NCBI GenBank assembly: GCA_012798145.1
Contig: JAAZNT010000132.1
Span: 1 to 5,337 of the forward strand
From: Thermoanaerobaculaceae bacterium
GTDB lineage: Bacteria > Acidobacteriota > UBA4820
DNA length: 5,337 nt
Direction of reading: 5' to 3'
Each line of letters opens with the position of its first letter. The first letter of the stretch is position 1. Below are positions 1-5,337 of the stretch, one piece after another. Made by a program: the position numbers and the translations under genes. Under the pieces are notes generated by a model. The model had not been told where the DNA came from, did no database searches, and saw only the letters and a list, made by a program, of their open reading frames with translations.

Positions 1-1846
1 AGAACAACCTGTCGGCAATATACCAAGAGGTGGTGGCGTCAAGCCCAGCTGCAGGGAGATCTCTTGCCGCCAAATCCCATAAAACTTCTGACATTATGTA
101 AGATTCGCAGTGCCCTTCGTATCCGCAGGGACCGGGATAACTTGAATCTTTTGAACAGTGAAATCCAGAGGTATTAGCAAGTTGAGAAGGTTTATGCGGA
201 GTTCCAGACGAATGTTTGGCGTAGTCTGCGTCTCTGATGCCGGTGCAGGTTGTGCACGCATCGCCGTATCCTGAGCATTTGTAGCCCGGAATAAAATTGG
301 TTCCTACGCAGGAATCGTGAGTTTGCAGGAAAGCATTTGCGTCACCGTATGATTCGGAAGAACCAACTGTTGAAGAACCGCTTCCGTCGTTTGAATCAAG
401 CCCGTGGCCTGCTTCGTGAAGGAATACGGTAGGAAGTTCTCCCGTGTTTGAACATCCGCCGCCTGATTTGAAGAATGCCACATAAGAGCCGCTCCAATAT
501 GCGTTGCAGGTTTGTGAAAGGTTCACCTTATCTGTTAAAGCGCTTGAAAGCCATGTATTAGAAGGAAGGAATCCGAGAGCCCTTTCTTTCCAAAGGGTCA
601 GATGGAAATATGTTGATCTTGCGGCGTGGGTGTTGCCGGAACCACCGACTCCCGGCGTTGTGCAGTCTGTTCCTGACGATTTGCTGAAAGCAAGGTCGCC
701 GGGTGCGGTTGAGGTTGAAAGAGAAGAGGTTCCGCAGGAATCTGTAACGCTGACATAAGCGCCTTTGATGCTTGCTGTCGCTGTTCCGCTTGCGTAAGTG
801 TAATTGCCGCCCATATCGCAGGTTTTGGTTGTGCTGTTTGTTACAGTTATTTTAGGGAATGGTCTGATTACTTCAGTGTCAAGGTTTGAATTTGGATAAA
901 TTCCGCCTGTTACGGAACCATACATATTTTGGTCAACAAAACTTAAAATTTCTCCGCTGTGGGCATCAATTCTTGCTTTCCATGTGCCCATAACTCCTTC
1001 TCTATGGAATACAACTTCGTAAACAAGACGATATTCAAGGCCGGAACCAACCGTTCCTTTAAACATTCCATCATCGCCGGCAGGGGCTACGGGAACAATA
1101 AGAAGTCTTCCCGGCTCAAGCAGGACATCCTTTTCTTCCCATCCGCCCACATAGCCGCCAAGAATTTCCCAAGCGGTTTCTTTTTCAAAAGAAGGAACAG
1201 TGTCCACATCTATATTAGGATTGACTTTTTCACAGCCAAATTGAACAAGATTTCCATTGTTGACTCTGAAGACTACTCTTGCGCCTTCAACTGGAATTCC
1301 ATTTTTTACATATTGAAACTGGATGTGCCAGAAATATCCGCCAACTTCAACCGTTCCTTCTGGAACAAGAACGAGGTCATTCTGTGAAATTGGAAAGAGG
1401 TTTGAGTTTCTGAGCATAAAGTCACGCGCGATACTTTCCATCTTTGAAACGGTAATTTCGCCCAGTGCCTCTGCTCTCAGGCTGTTTCCTGCACCCGGTA
1501 TCCAAGGTTCACCAGAACCTTCAACAAGAGCGGGAAGCCCTGTTCTCTCATCTACGAGCATCTGCCACTGACCTCCCGTGAAGGTGAGGAATTGATCCCA
1601 TCCCTCTGCCACTCTGTCGAACTTTCTCAACAGATCCATATCAGCAGGATTGAGGGATTCAACTCTTGACCTTTGAGCCCTCAAATTATCAATGGTTTCA
1701 ATGTTTTGAGGAACTCTCAGCCTTGAGGAAGCCATCACGAGATCATCAAGCGTGCTCTGCGCCTTTTTCGGAACAACAGCAGGCGTCAAAAGAGCAACTG
1801 TCAGAACCATCAGAACCGCCATAACCAAAACTTTCTTTCCGAACAT
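1..1846 (-). CDS. Secreted FTP/PepSY-propeptide zinc metallopeptidase (thermolysin/fungalysin-like), 3' part missing
   Basis: The frame is open without interruption from ATG 1846-1844 to the left edge, giving 615 codons with no stop; the C-terminus lies outside the window. The start is supported by an AAGGAGGT Shine-Dalgarno five bases upstream. Residues 1-30 look like a signal peptide (Lys4-Lys5, a hydrophobic stretch, then TPAVVPKKAQ), so the protein is probably exported. Residues ~120-200 resemble an FTP propeptide domain (YFWHIQFQYVKNGIPVEGAR at 171-190) and ~220-303 a PepSY-like domain ending DAHSGEIL (294-301). The catalytic domain has HEAGHGLD at 477-484: His477 and His481 should bind zinc, Glu478 is the catalytic base, and Glu498 in SESYGD is the likely third ligand. 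A cysteine-rich block follows (C513, C524, C531, C534, C564, C574, C580), with GYGDACTTCTGIRD at 526-539. The role inferred is an extracellular protease activated by propeptide removal. M36-like is favoured over M4; the exact family is unproven. Confidence 0.87.
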   Translation of the reverse strand, partial: MFGKKVLVMAVLMVLTVALLTPAVVPKKAQSTLDDLVMASSRLRVPQNIETIDNLRAQRSRVESLNPADMDLLRKFDRVAEGWDQFLTFTGGQWQMLVDERTGLPALVEGSGEPWIPGAGNSLRAEALGEITVSKMESIARDFMLRNSNLFPISQNDLVLVPEGTVEVGGYFWHIQFQYVKNGIPVEGARVVFRVNNGNLVQFGCEKVNPNIDVDTVPSFEKETAWEILGGYVGGWEEKDVLLEPGRLLIVPVAPAGDDGMFKGTVGSGLEYRLVYEVVFHREGVMGTWKARIDAHSGEILSFVDQNMYGSVTGGIYPNSNLDTEVIRPFPKITVTNSTTKTCDMGGNYTYASGTATASIKGAYVSVTDSCGTSSLSTSTAPGDLAFSKSSGTDCTTPGVGGSGNTHAARSTYFHLTLWKERALGFLPSNTWLSSALTDKVNLSQTCNAYWSGSYVAFFKSGGGCSNTGELPTVFLHEAGHGLDSNDGSGSSTVGSSESYGDANAFLQTHDSCVGTNFIPGYKCSGYGDACTTCTGIRDADYAKHSSGTPHKPSQLANTSGFHCSKDSSYPGPCGYEGHCESYIMSEVLWDLAARDLPAAGLDATTSWYIADRLF

Positions 1847-1887
1847 CTGAACCTCCTTCTAATAACCCTCGCGGGCAATAATTTATA

Positions 1888-1904
1888 TGCAAGAATCGTG
1901 CCGA
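1888..1904 (-). promoter_or_regulatory. Sigma54-type (-24/-12) promoter of the metallopeptidase
   Basis: On the minus strand the sequence reads TCGGCACG-ATTC-TTGCA. The sigma54 consensus is YTGGCACG-N4-TTGCW, so only the second base differs. The invariant GG (1902-1901) and GC (1890-1889) are separated by exactly ten bases, as required. Transcription would begin near 1877, giving a leader of about 31 nt that contains the strong ribosome site before ATG 1846. No convincing sigma70 hexamer pair was seen in this gap on this strand. The call rests on sequence match only. Confidence 0.72.
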
Positions 1905-1919
1905 AAGAGTCATAATCAA

Positions 1920-1933
1920 ATATCTCTTTTATT
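1920..1933 (-). repeat. Direct repeat copy proximal to the peptidase promoter
   Basis: The 14-nt sequence AATAAAAGAGATAT (minus strand) occurs here and again, perfectly, at 2015-2028. This copy lies about 43-56 bases upstream of the predicted sigma54 start site. It may be a protein-binding site; function is not known. Confidence 0.55.
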
Positions 1934-2014
1934 TTCTGTAAGATACGAACAAGGGCAAAAATTTGTTTGTGTGAACTACATTCTCATCTTAAATAATGTT
2001 TGAAAAAGTTTTTT

Positions 2015-2028
2015 ATATCTCTTTTATT
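2015..2028 (-). repeat. Direct repeat copy distal to the peptidase promoter
   Basis: This is a perfect second copy of AATAAAAGAGATAT, 95 bp from the proximal copy, close to nine helical turns, so the two would face the same side of the DNA. It lies about 138-151 bases upstream of the predicted start site, within the usual range of enhancer sites for sigma54 promoters. Its AT-richness means chance is not excluded. Confidence 0.55.
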
Positions 2029-2044
2029 ATCAGTAGGTTAATCA

Positions 2045-2085
2045 GGGTGTCCAATGTTCTCACCCAACGAGTGAACAATGTTCAC
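2045..2085. promoter_or_regulatory. Pair of operator/enhancer-like palindromic sites
   Basis: Positions 2071-2085 form a perfect 7+1+7 palindrome, GTGAACA-A-TGTTCAC. Just beside it, 2047-2063 reads GTGTCCAATGTTCTCAC, a degenerate relative; both contain CAATGTTC in direct orientation 24 bp apart, and the second is framed by GGGTG (2045-2049) and CACCC (2061-2065). A weaker relative, GTGAACTACATTCTCAT, is at 1971-1987. The sites lie roughly 170-208 bp upstream of the predicted sigma54 start and downstream of the EF-G2 terminator, so they fit binding sites for an activator of the peptidase gene. The bound protein is unknown. Confidence 0.5.
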
Positions 2086-2088
2086 AGC

Positions 2089-2119
2089 AAAAAGAAAGGG
2101 GAGCGAAACCGCCCCCCTT
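2089..2119 (-). terminator. Rho-independent terminator of the EF-G2-like gene
   Basis: Read on the minus strand, AAGGGGGGCG (2119-2110), a GTTT loop and CGCTCCCCTT (2105-2096) form a 10-bp stem with one G-U wobble, followed by a T-rich tail (TCTTTTTG, ending near 2089). It begins 27 bases after the TAA of the GTPase gene. The wobble pairs in the minus-strand RNA but would be an A-C mismatch in the plus-strand RNA, and the T tail exists only on the minus strand, so the direction is clear. Confidence 0.88.
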
Positions 2120-2146
2120 AGAAACTGCTATATTTTTTAAGATGTT

Positions 2147-4240
2147 TTATCCTTCTTTTTCAGCTTCTCTTGCTTTCTTTGCCTCTTCAATTATCTTTGT
2201 CTGCAATTGGGCGGGAACTTCTTCATAACTTGCAAATTCCATTGAAAAACTTCCTCTGTCTGCAGTCAAAGATTTAAGAGTTGAAGCGTAAGTGAGCATT
2301 TCGGCAAGGGGAACCTGCGCTTTAATCACCTGATTCTGACCCTTCTGGCTCATCCCAAGTATTCTTCCCCTTCTTGAATTAAGGTCTCCCATAACATCGC
2401 CCATACATTCGTCGGGAACGATCACTTCAACATTCATCACCGGCTCAAGGATTGTGGGTTTTGATTTTTCCATCGCTTCCTTAAACCCCATATGAGCGGC
2501 AATTTTAAAAGCCATTTCTGAAGAATCAACGGGATGGTGCTGTCCGTCAAAGAGGGCTATGCTCAAATCGACGACCGGGTAGCCCGCAAGAACTCCGCTT
2601 TCAAGCGCTTCAAGCATTCCTTTTTCAACAGCGGGAATGAAGTTTCTCGGAACTGCGCCTCCGAAAATTTCATCAATAAATTTGAATCCCGAACCTCTCG
2701 GAAGGGGTTCCATTCTAATATGGATATCCGCAAACTGCCCGTGTCCTCCCGTCTGCTTTTTATGCCTTGCGTGAACCTCCGCCTTGCCTTTGATCGTTTC
2801 TTTGTAAGGAACTTTCGGCTGTTTCATCGTCATCTCAACGCCGTATCTCTTTTGTGCCCTTTGGATGACCGCTTCGATGTGCTGAGTTCCAGAGCCGGAA
2901 ACAAGCAACTCTTTGGTTTGGGGGTCTCTTCCAACTTTGAAGCAAGGGTCTTCTTCAACCATTTTTTGAAGGGCGGACATAATCTTTTCTTCGTCTCCCC
3001 TGCTTTTTGGCTCAACTGCGAAAGAAATCGCCGGAAGAGGATACTTGACTGGCTCAAACGAAATAACCCTTTCCTTTGCGCAAAGCGTGTCGCCCATTTG
3101 AGTCTCTTTCAGTTTCATAACAGCGGCAATGTCTCCCAGAGGAACGGTTTCGCACTTTATCCTCTCTTTTCCCCTCTGATGAAAGAGCCCCGCCATTCTC
3201 TCCTGCGAGTTTGTTCTTGCGTTGACAAGATTGGAATCAACTGCAAGCGTTCCGGACATCACTTTAAAAACAGAAATTCTTCCCTGCGTCGGGTCTGATA
3301 TTGTTTTGAAAACATAAAGAGCCACAGGAGCATTTGGATCTTTTGCCACATCAACTTCGCTCCCCGAAGAGTCCTTCGCTTTTTCGCTTCCAATCTCAAC
3401 AGGAGAAGGAATGAAGTTTGCGACAAAATTCAATATGTCCATCGTTCCGATGTTTTTCCCTGCTGAAGCGCACAAAACCGGAAAGATTTTCTGCTCAACT
3501 ATTCCTTTTCTTAAAGCGATTTCAAGTTCTTCTCCCGTAAGGTCGCCGCTTTCAAAATATTTTTCCATAAGTTTTTCGTCAAGTTCCGCCACCATCTCGA
3601 CAAGTTCTGAGCGCCTCTTTTTTGCGTTCTCCATCTCGTTTGCGGGTATCTCCGCTTCTTTAAAAGACCCGCTTTCATCGTTTGAATAAAGATGCGCCTT
3701 AAGATGAATGAGATCTATCACTCCCACAAAATCTTTCTGAGAGCCGATAGGAAGGTTGACCGGCGTCGCCTCTCTTCCGAAATTTTCCCTTATGCTGTCA
3801 AGACTTTTATAAAAATCGGCGTTTTCCCTGTCCATCTTGTTCACGATAACAAAACGGGGTTTGTTGAATTCTGCGGCGTAATCCCAACTCTTTGCCGTCA
3901 TAACTTCAACCCCTGAGACAGCCGAAACAAGTATTCCAACAGCGTCAGAAATCCTTATGGGTCCTCTGGATTCAGCGATAAAATTGCCGTAACCGGGGGT
4001 GTCAAAAATATTGACCTTATATTTTTCCCATTCAAGACAGGCTATTCCCGTTGTGATAGACAGTTTCTTCTCTATTTCGTCTTCTTCATAATCGGTGGGC
4101 GCTGTGCCGTCTTCTGTTCTTCCAAATCTTGTAACCGCTTTTGTTGCATACAAAATGGCGGAAGTGAGAGTGGTCTTTCCTGTTCCGCCGTGTCCCGCAA
4201 ATGCTATGTTGCGTATTTCATTCGGATTGTAAACTTTCAT
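2147..4240 (-). CDS. EF-G2-like translational GTPase (elongation factor G paralogue)
   Basis: Complete 697-residue protein, the normal size of an EF-G. The start ATG has AAGGAGGAG two bases upstream. The GTPase domain shows G1 GHGGTGKTT (16-24), G2 Thr63/Thr64 in SITTG, G3 DTPGY (80-84), G4 NKMD (134-137) and G5 CASAG (257-261). Domain II is roughly 303-392, domain III 401-475, domain IV 478-597 and domain V 598-690. Domain IV keeps GGHGQF (498-503) and the tip segment DGQHHPVDSSE (565-575), with His569 aligning to the EF-G tip histidine that reaches the decoding centre. The GHGGTGKTT P-loop and DTPGY, instead of AHIDAGKTT and DTPGH, mark the EF-G2 (FusA2-like) branch, not housekeeping FusA. 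No rpsL, rpsG or tuf neighbours are present, as is usual for the paralogue. It acts on the ribosome in the cytoplasm; the precise role of this branch is unsettled. It is transcribed alone, between its own promoter and terminator. Confidence 0.95.
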   Translation of the reverse strand: MKVYNPNEIRNIAFAGHGGTGKTTLTSAILYATKAVTRFGRTEDGTAPTDYEEDEIEKKLSITTGIACLEWEKYKVNIFDTPGYGNFIAESRGPIRISDAVGILVSAVSGVEVMTAKSWDYAAEFNKPRFVIVNKMDRENADFYKSLDSIRENFGREATPVNLPIGSQKDFVGVIDLIHLKAHLYSNDESGSFKEAEIPANEMENAKKRRSELVEMVAELDEKLMEKYFESGDLTGEELEIALRKGIVEQKIFPVLCASAGKNIGTMDILNFVANFIPSPVEIGSEKAKDSSGSEVDVAKDPNAPVALYVFKTISDPTQGRISVFKVMSGTLAVDSNLVNARTNSQERMAGLFHQRGKERIKCETVPLGDIAAVMKLKETQMGDTLCAKERVISFEPVKYPLPAISFAVEPKSRGDEEKIMSALQKMVEEDPCFKVGRDPQTKELLVSGSGTQHIEAVIQRAQKRYGVEMTMKQPKVPYKETIKGKAEVHARHKKQTGGHGQFADIHIRMEPLPRGSGFKFIDEIFGGAVPRNFIPAVEKGMLEALESGVLAGYPVVDLSIALFDGQHHPVDSSEMAFKIAAHMGFKEAMEKSKPTILEPVMNVEVIVPDECMGDVMGDLNSRRGRILGMSQKGQNQVIKAQVPLAEMLTYASTLKSLTADRGSFSMEFASYEEVPAQLQTKIIEEAKKAREAEKEG

Positions 4241-4288
4241 AACTCCTCCTTGAATGTCCCCCGCAGGGAAAAAGATATAGAAATGGCA

Positions 4289-4318
4289 ATTTTACCCTTA
4301 ATAATGTTAAATCGTCAA
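4289..4318 (-). promoter_or_regulatory. Sigma70-type promoter of the EF-G2-like gene
   Basis: On the minus strand a TTGACG -35 (4318-4313) and a TAAAAT -10 (4294-4289) are separated by 18 bp. Transcription would start near 4282, giving a leader of about 41 nt before ATG 4240 that includes the AAGGAGGAG ribosome site. A GTGAACA heptamer (4319-4325), identical to a half-site of the 2071-2085 palindrome, abuts the -35 hexamer; this may be chance. Confidence 0.7.
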
Positions 4319-4325
4319 GTGAACA

Positions 4326-4740
4326 TAAAAACCCAACAAAAAAAAAGCGGAAAATGACTTAGTGGATGGAGTTTTGGAGTCAGGGTTTGGGGGGTGGACA
4401 CCCGACAGAATTCTGCGGAGAGCGGTTCATAAAGAAGATTTTTTATAGAAAAACTTTTGCAGAAAGTTTGAATAAGGTTGCTTGGCGTTGGAAGCGCGTC
4501 CCGACGCCAATGGGCAAAATGCAAGGAAGATGAGGGGCTGCAACCAATCTCCCCTTTTCAGGGGGAGACAAAGAGGGGGTTTCCACAAGTTGAAACCTCA
4601 TTCCGCCCTCTCCTGTGATGAGAGGAGAGATTAAGAAAGACTGCTTGGTTTGAATTTGCTTCGAAGAAAATTATGCAGTGACAATTATCAACTTTCGCTC
4701 TTTAAGAGTGTGGCTTTTGTTTTCAAATAATTTCATTCAT
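4326..4740. other. Non-coding intergenic region between divergent promoters
   Basis: About 415 bases with no gene I can support. Short open frames here have no ribosome site or recognisable protein. The left part holds a run of nine A (4338-4346), a GGGTG-GA-CACCC hairpin (4392-4403) and a 10-bp palindrome CAGAATTCTG (4406-4415). The middle is occupied by the inverted-repeat cluster at 4476-4629. The right part (4630-4740) is AT-rich with nothing recognisable. Confidence 0.6.
4476..4629. repeat. Cluster of inverted repeats (possible palindromic repeat element or structured RNA)
   Basis: Several stems crowd into about 155 bases. GGTTGC (4476-4481) pairs with GCAACC (4540-4545) and encloses TTGGCGTTGG (4482-4491) with CCGACGCCAA (4501-4510), nine of ten bases complementary and the tenth a possible G-U pair. 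TCTCCCC (4548-4554) pairs with GGGGAGA (4562-4568). AGAGGG (4572-4577) with CCCTCT (4606-4611) encloses GGTTTC (4578-4583) with GAAACC (4592-4597). CTCTCCT (4608-4614) pairs with AGGAGAG (4623-4629). None is followed by a proper T tail, so they are not obvious terminators. The pattern resembles dispersed intergenic palindromic repeats, but other genomic copies cannot be seen here. Confidence 0.55.
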
Positions 4741-4769
4741 TTGACGCATTATTCAATAAATTGTATGAT
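4741..4769 (+). promoter_or_regulatory. Sigma70-type promoter of the nucleotidyltransferase cassette
   Basis: A TTGACG -35 (4741-4746) and a TATGAT -10 (4764-4769) are separated by the optimal 17 bp. Transcription would start near 4776, about 32 bases before ATG 4808. The promoter fits the consensus well, so the cassette is probably still transcribed despite the nonsense codon downstream. Confidence 0.72.
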
Positions 4770-4807
4770 TGAAGCGATGAGGAGAAAATTAAAGAAGGGC
4801 GCAAAAA

Positions 4808-5296
4808 ATGAAAGAGACGCTTAAAAGAATTAACGAACTGAAGAAAAAAGGGCTGATTAAAGATTACGCAATAGGGGGAGGAATCGCCGCTTTTTTCTAA
4901 ATTGAACCTTTTTTAACCTACGATCTTGACCTTTTTATAATAATGGAGTCAAAAGTAAAAGAGGGCGTAATAAATCTTTCACCAATTTATGAATATCTTG
5001 AATCAAAAGGGGGCAAGTGGAAAGGAGAACATATTATCGTTAAAGGAGTTCCTGTTCAATTAATATTGGCGGATGAATTGGAAGAAGAGGCAGTCGGAAA
5101 CGCAAAAAGCATTTCTTATGAAGGAGAACCGACAAAAGTTTTTTCACCGGAGTATCTTATTGCTGTTTTAAAAAGAGCGGGAAGGAAAAAAGACCTTGAA
5201 AAGGTTGAACGGCTTATTGAAGAGACAGAAATTGATAAAAACAAATTGAAGGATATTTTCAAAAGGTATAAAATTAAATATAAAATTAAAGAGTGA
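4808..5296 (+). pseudogene. Small nucleotidyltransferase (AbiEii/DUF6036-like), interrupted by in-frame TAA at codon 31
   Basis: From ATG 4808 the frame encodes MKETLKRINELKKKGLIKDY then AIGGGIAAFF, hits TAA at 4898-4900, and continues in the same frame as IEPFLTYDLDLFII into a 117-residue open segment from ATG 4943 to TGA 5294-5296, 162 codons in all. The GGGIAA turn (23-28) and the hDhDh pair Asp39/Asp41 are the nucleotide- and metal-binding signature of polymerase-beta-fold nucleotidyltransferases; VPVQLILADELEEEAV and FSPEYLIAVLKRAGRKKD further on also fit small AbiEii-like members. From memory, relatives have Tyr at codon 31, one base from TAA. A weak GAAGGG ribosome site lies eight bases before 4808. 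Restart at 4943 would omit both the glycine turn and the Asp pair, so it would be catalytically dead. The C-terminus carries a 12-bp tandem duplication encoding YKIK twice. Such genes often sit in toxin-antitoxin-like or accessory pairs; the function here is inferred. Confidence 0.8.
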
Positions 5297-5337
5297 TGAA
5301 GATGGAGCGAAAGATAATTTTAAAAGGCAGAAAAATC
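5296..5337 (+). CDS. Start of a small partner gene, cut by the right edge
   Basis: The stop of the nucleotidyltransferase frame and this ATG share one base (TGATG), the usual sign of translational coupling. Only 14 codons are visible, reading MKMERKIILKGRKI; ATG 5302 is an alternative start. Small nucleotidyltransferase genes of this type are, in my recollection, often followed by a short lysine-rich protein of unknown function beginning in a similar way. Too little is present to name a family. Confidence 0.5.
   Translation, partial: MKMERKIILKGRKI

Noticed and set aside
504..1571. Plus-strand open frames at 504-758, 959-1387 and 1323-1571
   Set aside because: They are antisense to the continuous peptidase frame, which has a signal peptide, propeptide domains and catalytic motif; these frames have no protein-like features.
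2534..3298. Long plus-strand open frame (254 codons) and shorter ones at 3411-3689 and 3692-3916
   Set aside because: They lie antisense within the unmistakable EF-G2 gene, and their composition is that of a reverse-strand shadow, with no recognisable domain.
4338..4346. Run of nine A, a possible T tail of a minus-strand terminator
   Set aside because: No stable GC-rich hairpin precedes it on the minus strand, and no minus-strand gene ends upstream of it.
4315..4524. 69-codon minus-strand open frame
   Set aside because: It runs through the palindrome-rich intergenic DNA and into the EF-G2 promoter, lacks a ribosome site, and its translation looks like random sequence.
4548..4629. CRISPR-like repeats
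   Set aside because: The hairpins differ from each other in sequence and spacing; there are no identical direct repeats with spacers.
4777..4824. 15-codon frame beginning at the predicted transcription start and overlapping the nucleotidyltransferase start
   Set aside because: No ribosome site could fit before it, and it shows no leader-peptide features such as a run of one amino acid or an attenuator hairpin.
4898..4900. Reassignment of TAA to tyrosine in this organism
   Set aside because: The EF-G2 gene ends with TAA, and no in-frame TAA occurs in the 697- and 615-codon frames, so a standard code with a nonsense mutation is simpler.

Overview
The window looks like bacterial chromosome, most likely from an uncultured Gram-negative lineage. 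The evidence is strong Shine-Dalgarno sites, sigma70-like and sigma54-like promoters, an EF-G-like GTPase of the EF-G2 type and a large secreted zinc metallopeptidase. From memory, the best parallels for that peptidase (HExxH followed by a cysteine-rich GYGDAC..CTGIRD block) are in Acidobacteriota, Myxococcota and similar groups. I would not assign a phylum from this window alone. There are no tRNA, rRNA, CRISPR or transposase genes.

Layout, left to right. Positions 1-1846 (minus strand) hold the first 615 codons of a secreted FTP/PepSY-propeptide metallopeptidase of the thermolysin/fungalysin type, cut by the left edge. The 300 bases upstream (1847-2146) are unusually rich in regulatory signals. 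They hold a near-consensus sigma54 (-24/-12) promoter about 30 nt before the start codon, a 14-nt direct repeat 95 bp apart, two adjacent operator-like palindromic sites, and the rho-independent terminator of the next gene. Positions 2147-4240 (minus strand) hold a complete EF-G2-like translational GTPase with its own sigma70-like promoter (4289-4318). Positions 4319-4740 are non-coding and contain a cluster of inverted repeats (4476-4629) resembling a small palindromic repeat element or structured RNA. From 4741 on the plus strand, a good sigma70-like promoter precedes a small nucleotidyltransferase gene of the AbiEii/DUF6036-like kind. It is interrupted by an in-frame TAA at codon 31, just before its catalytic Asp-x-Asp motif. 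A following gene starts in a 1-base overlap and runs off the right edge.

The peptidase and EF-G2 genes lie in tandem on the minus strand but seem to be separate transcription units, because a strong terminator and a separate sigma54-like promoter lie between them. The sigma54 arrangement, with candidate activator sites 100-200 bp upstream, suggests the protease is an inducible exoenzyme under a bacterial enhancer-binding protein. That is an inference from sequence. The right end is visibly more A- and lysine-rich than the rest and carries what looks like a decaying two-gene accessory cassette.

The points most worth a second look are the sigma54/enhancer-site architecture, the nonsense codon plus terminal 12-bp duplication in the nucleotidyltransferase, and the 4476-4629 hairpin cluster. 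I did not find convincing evidence of an entirely new system.
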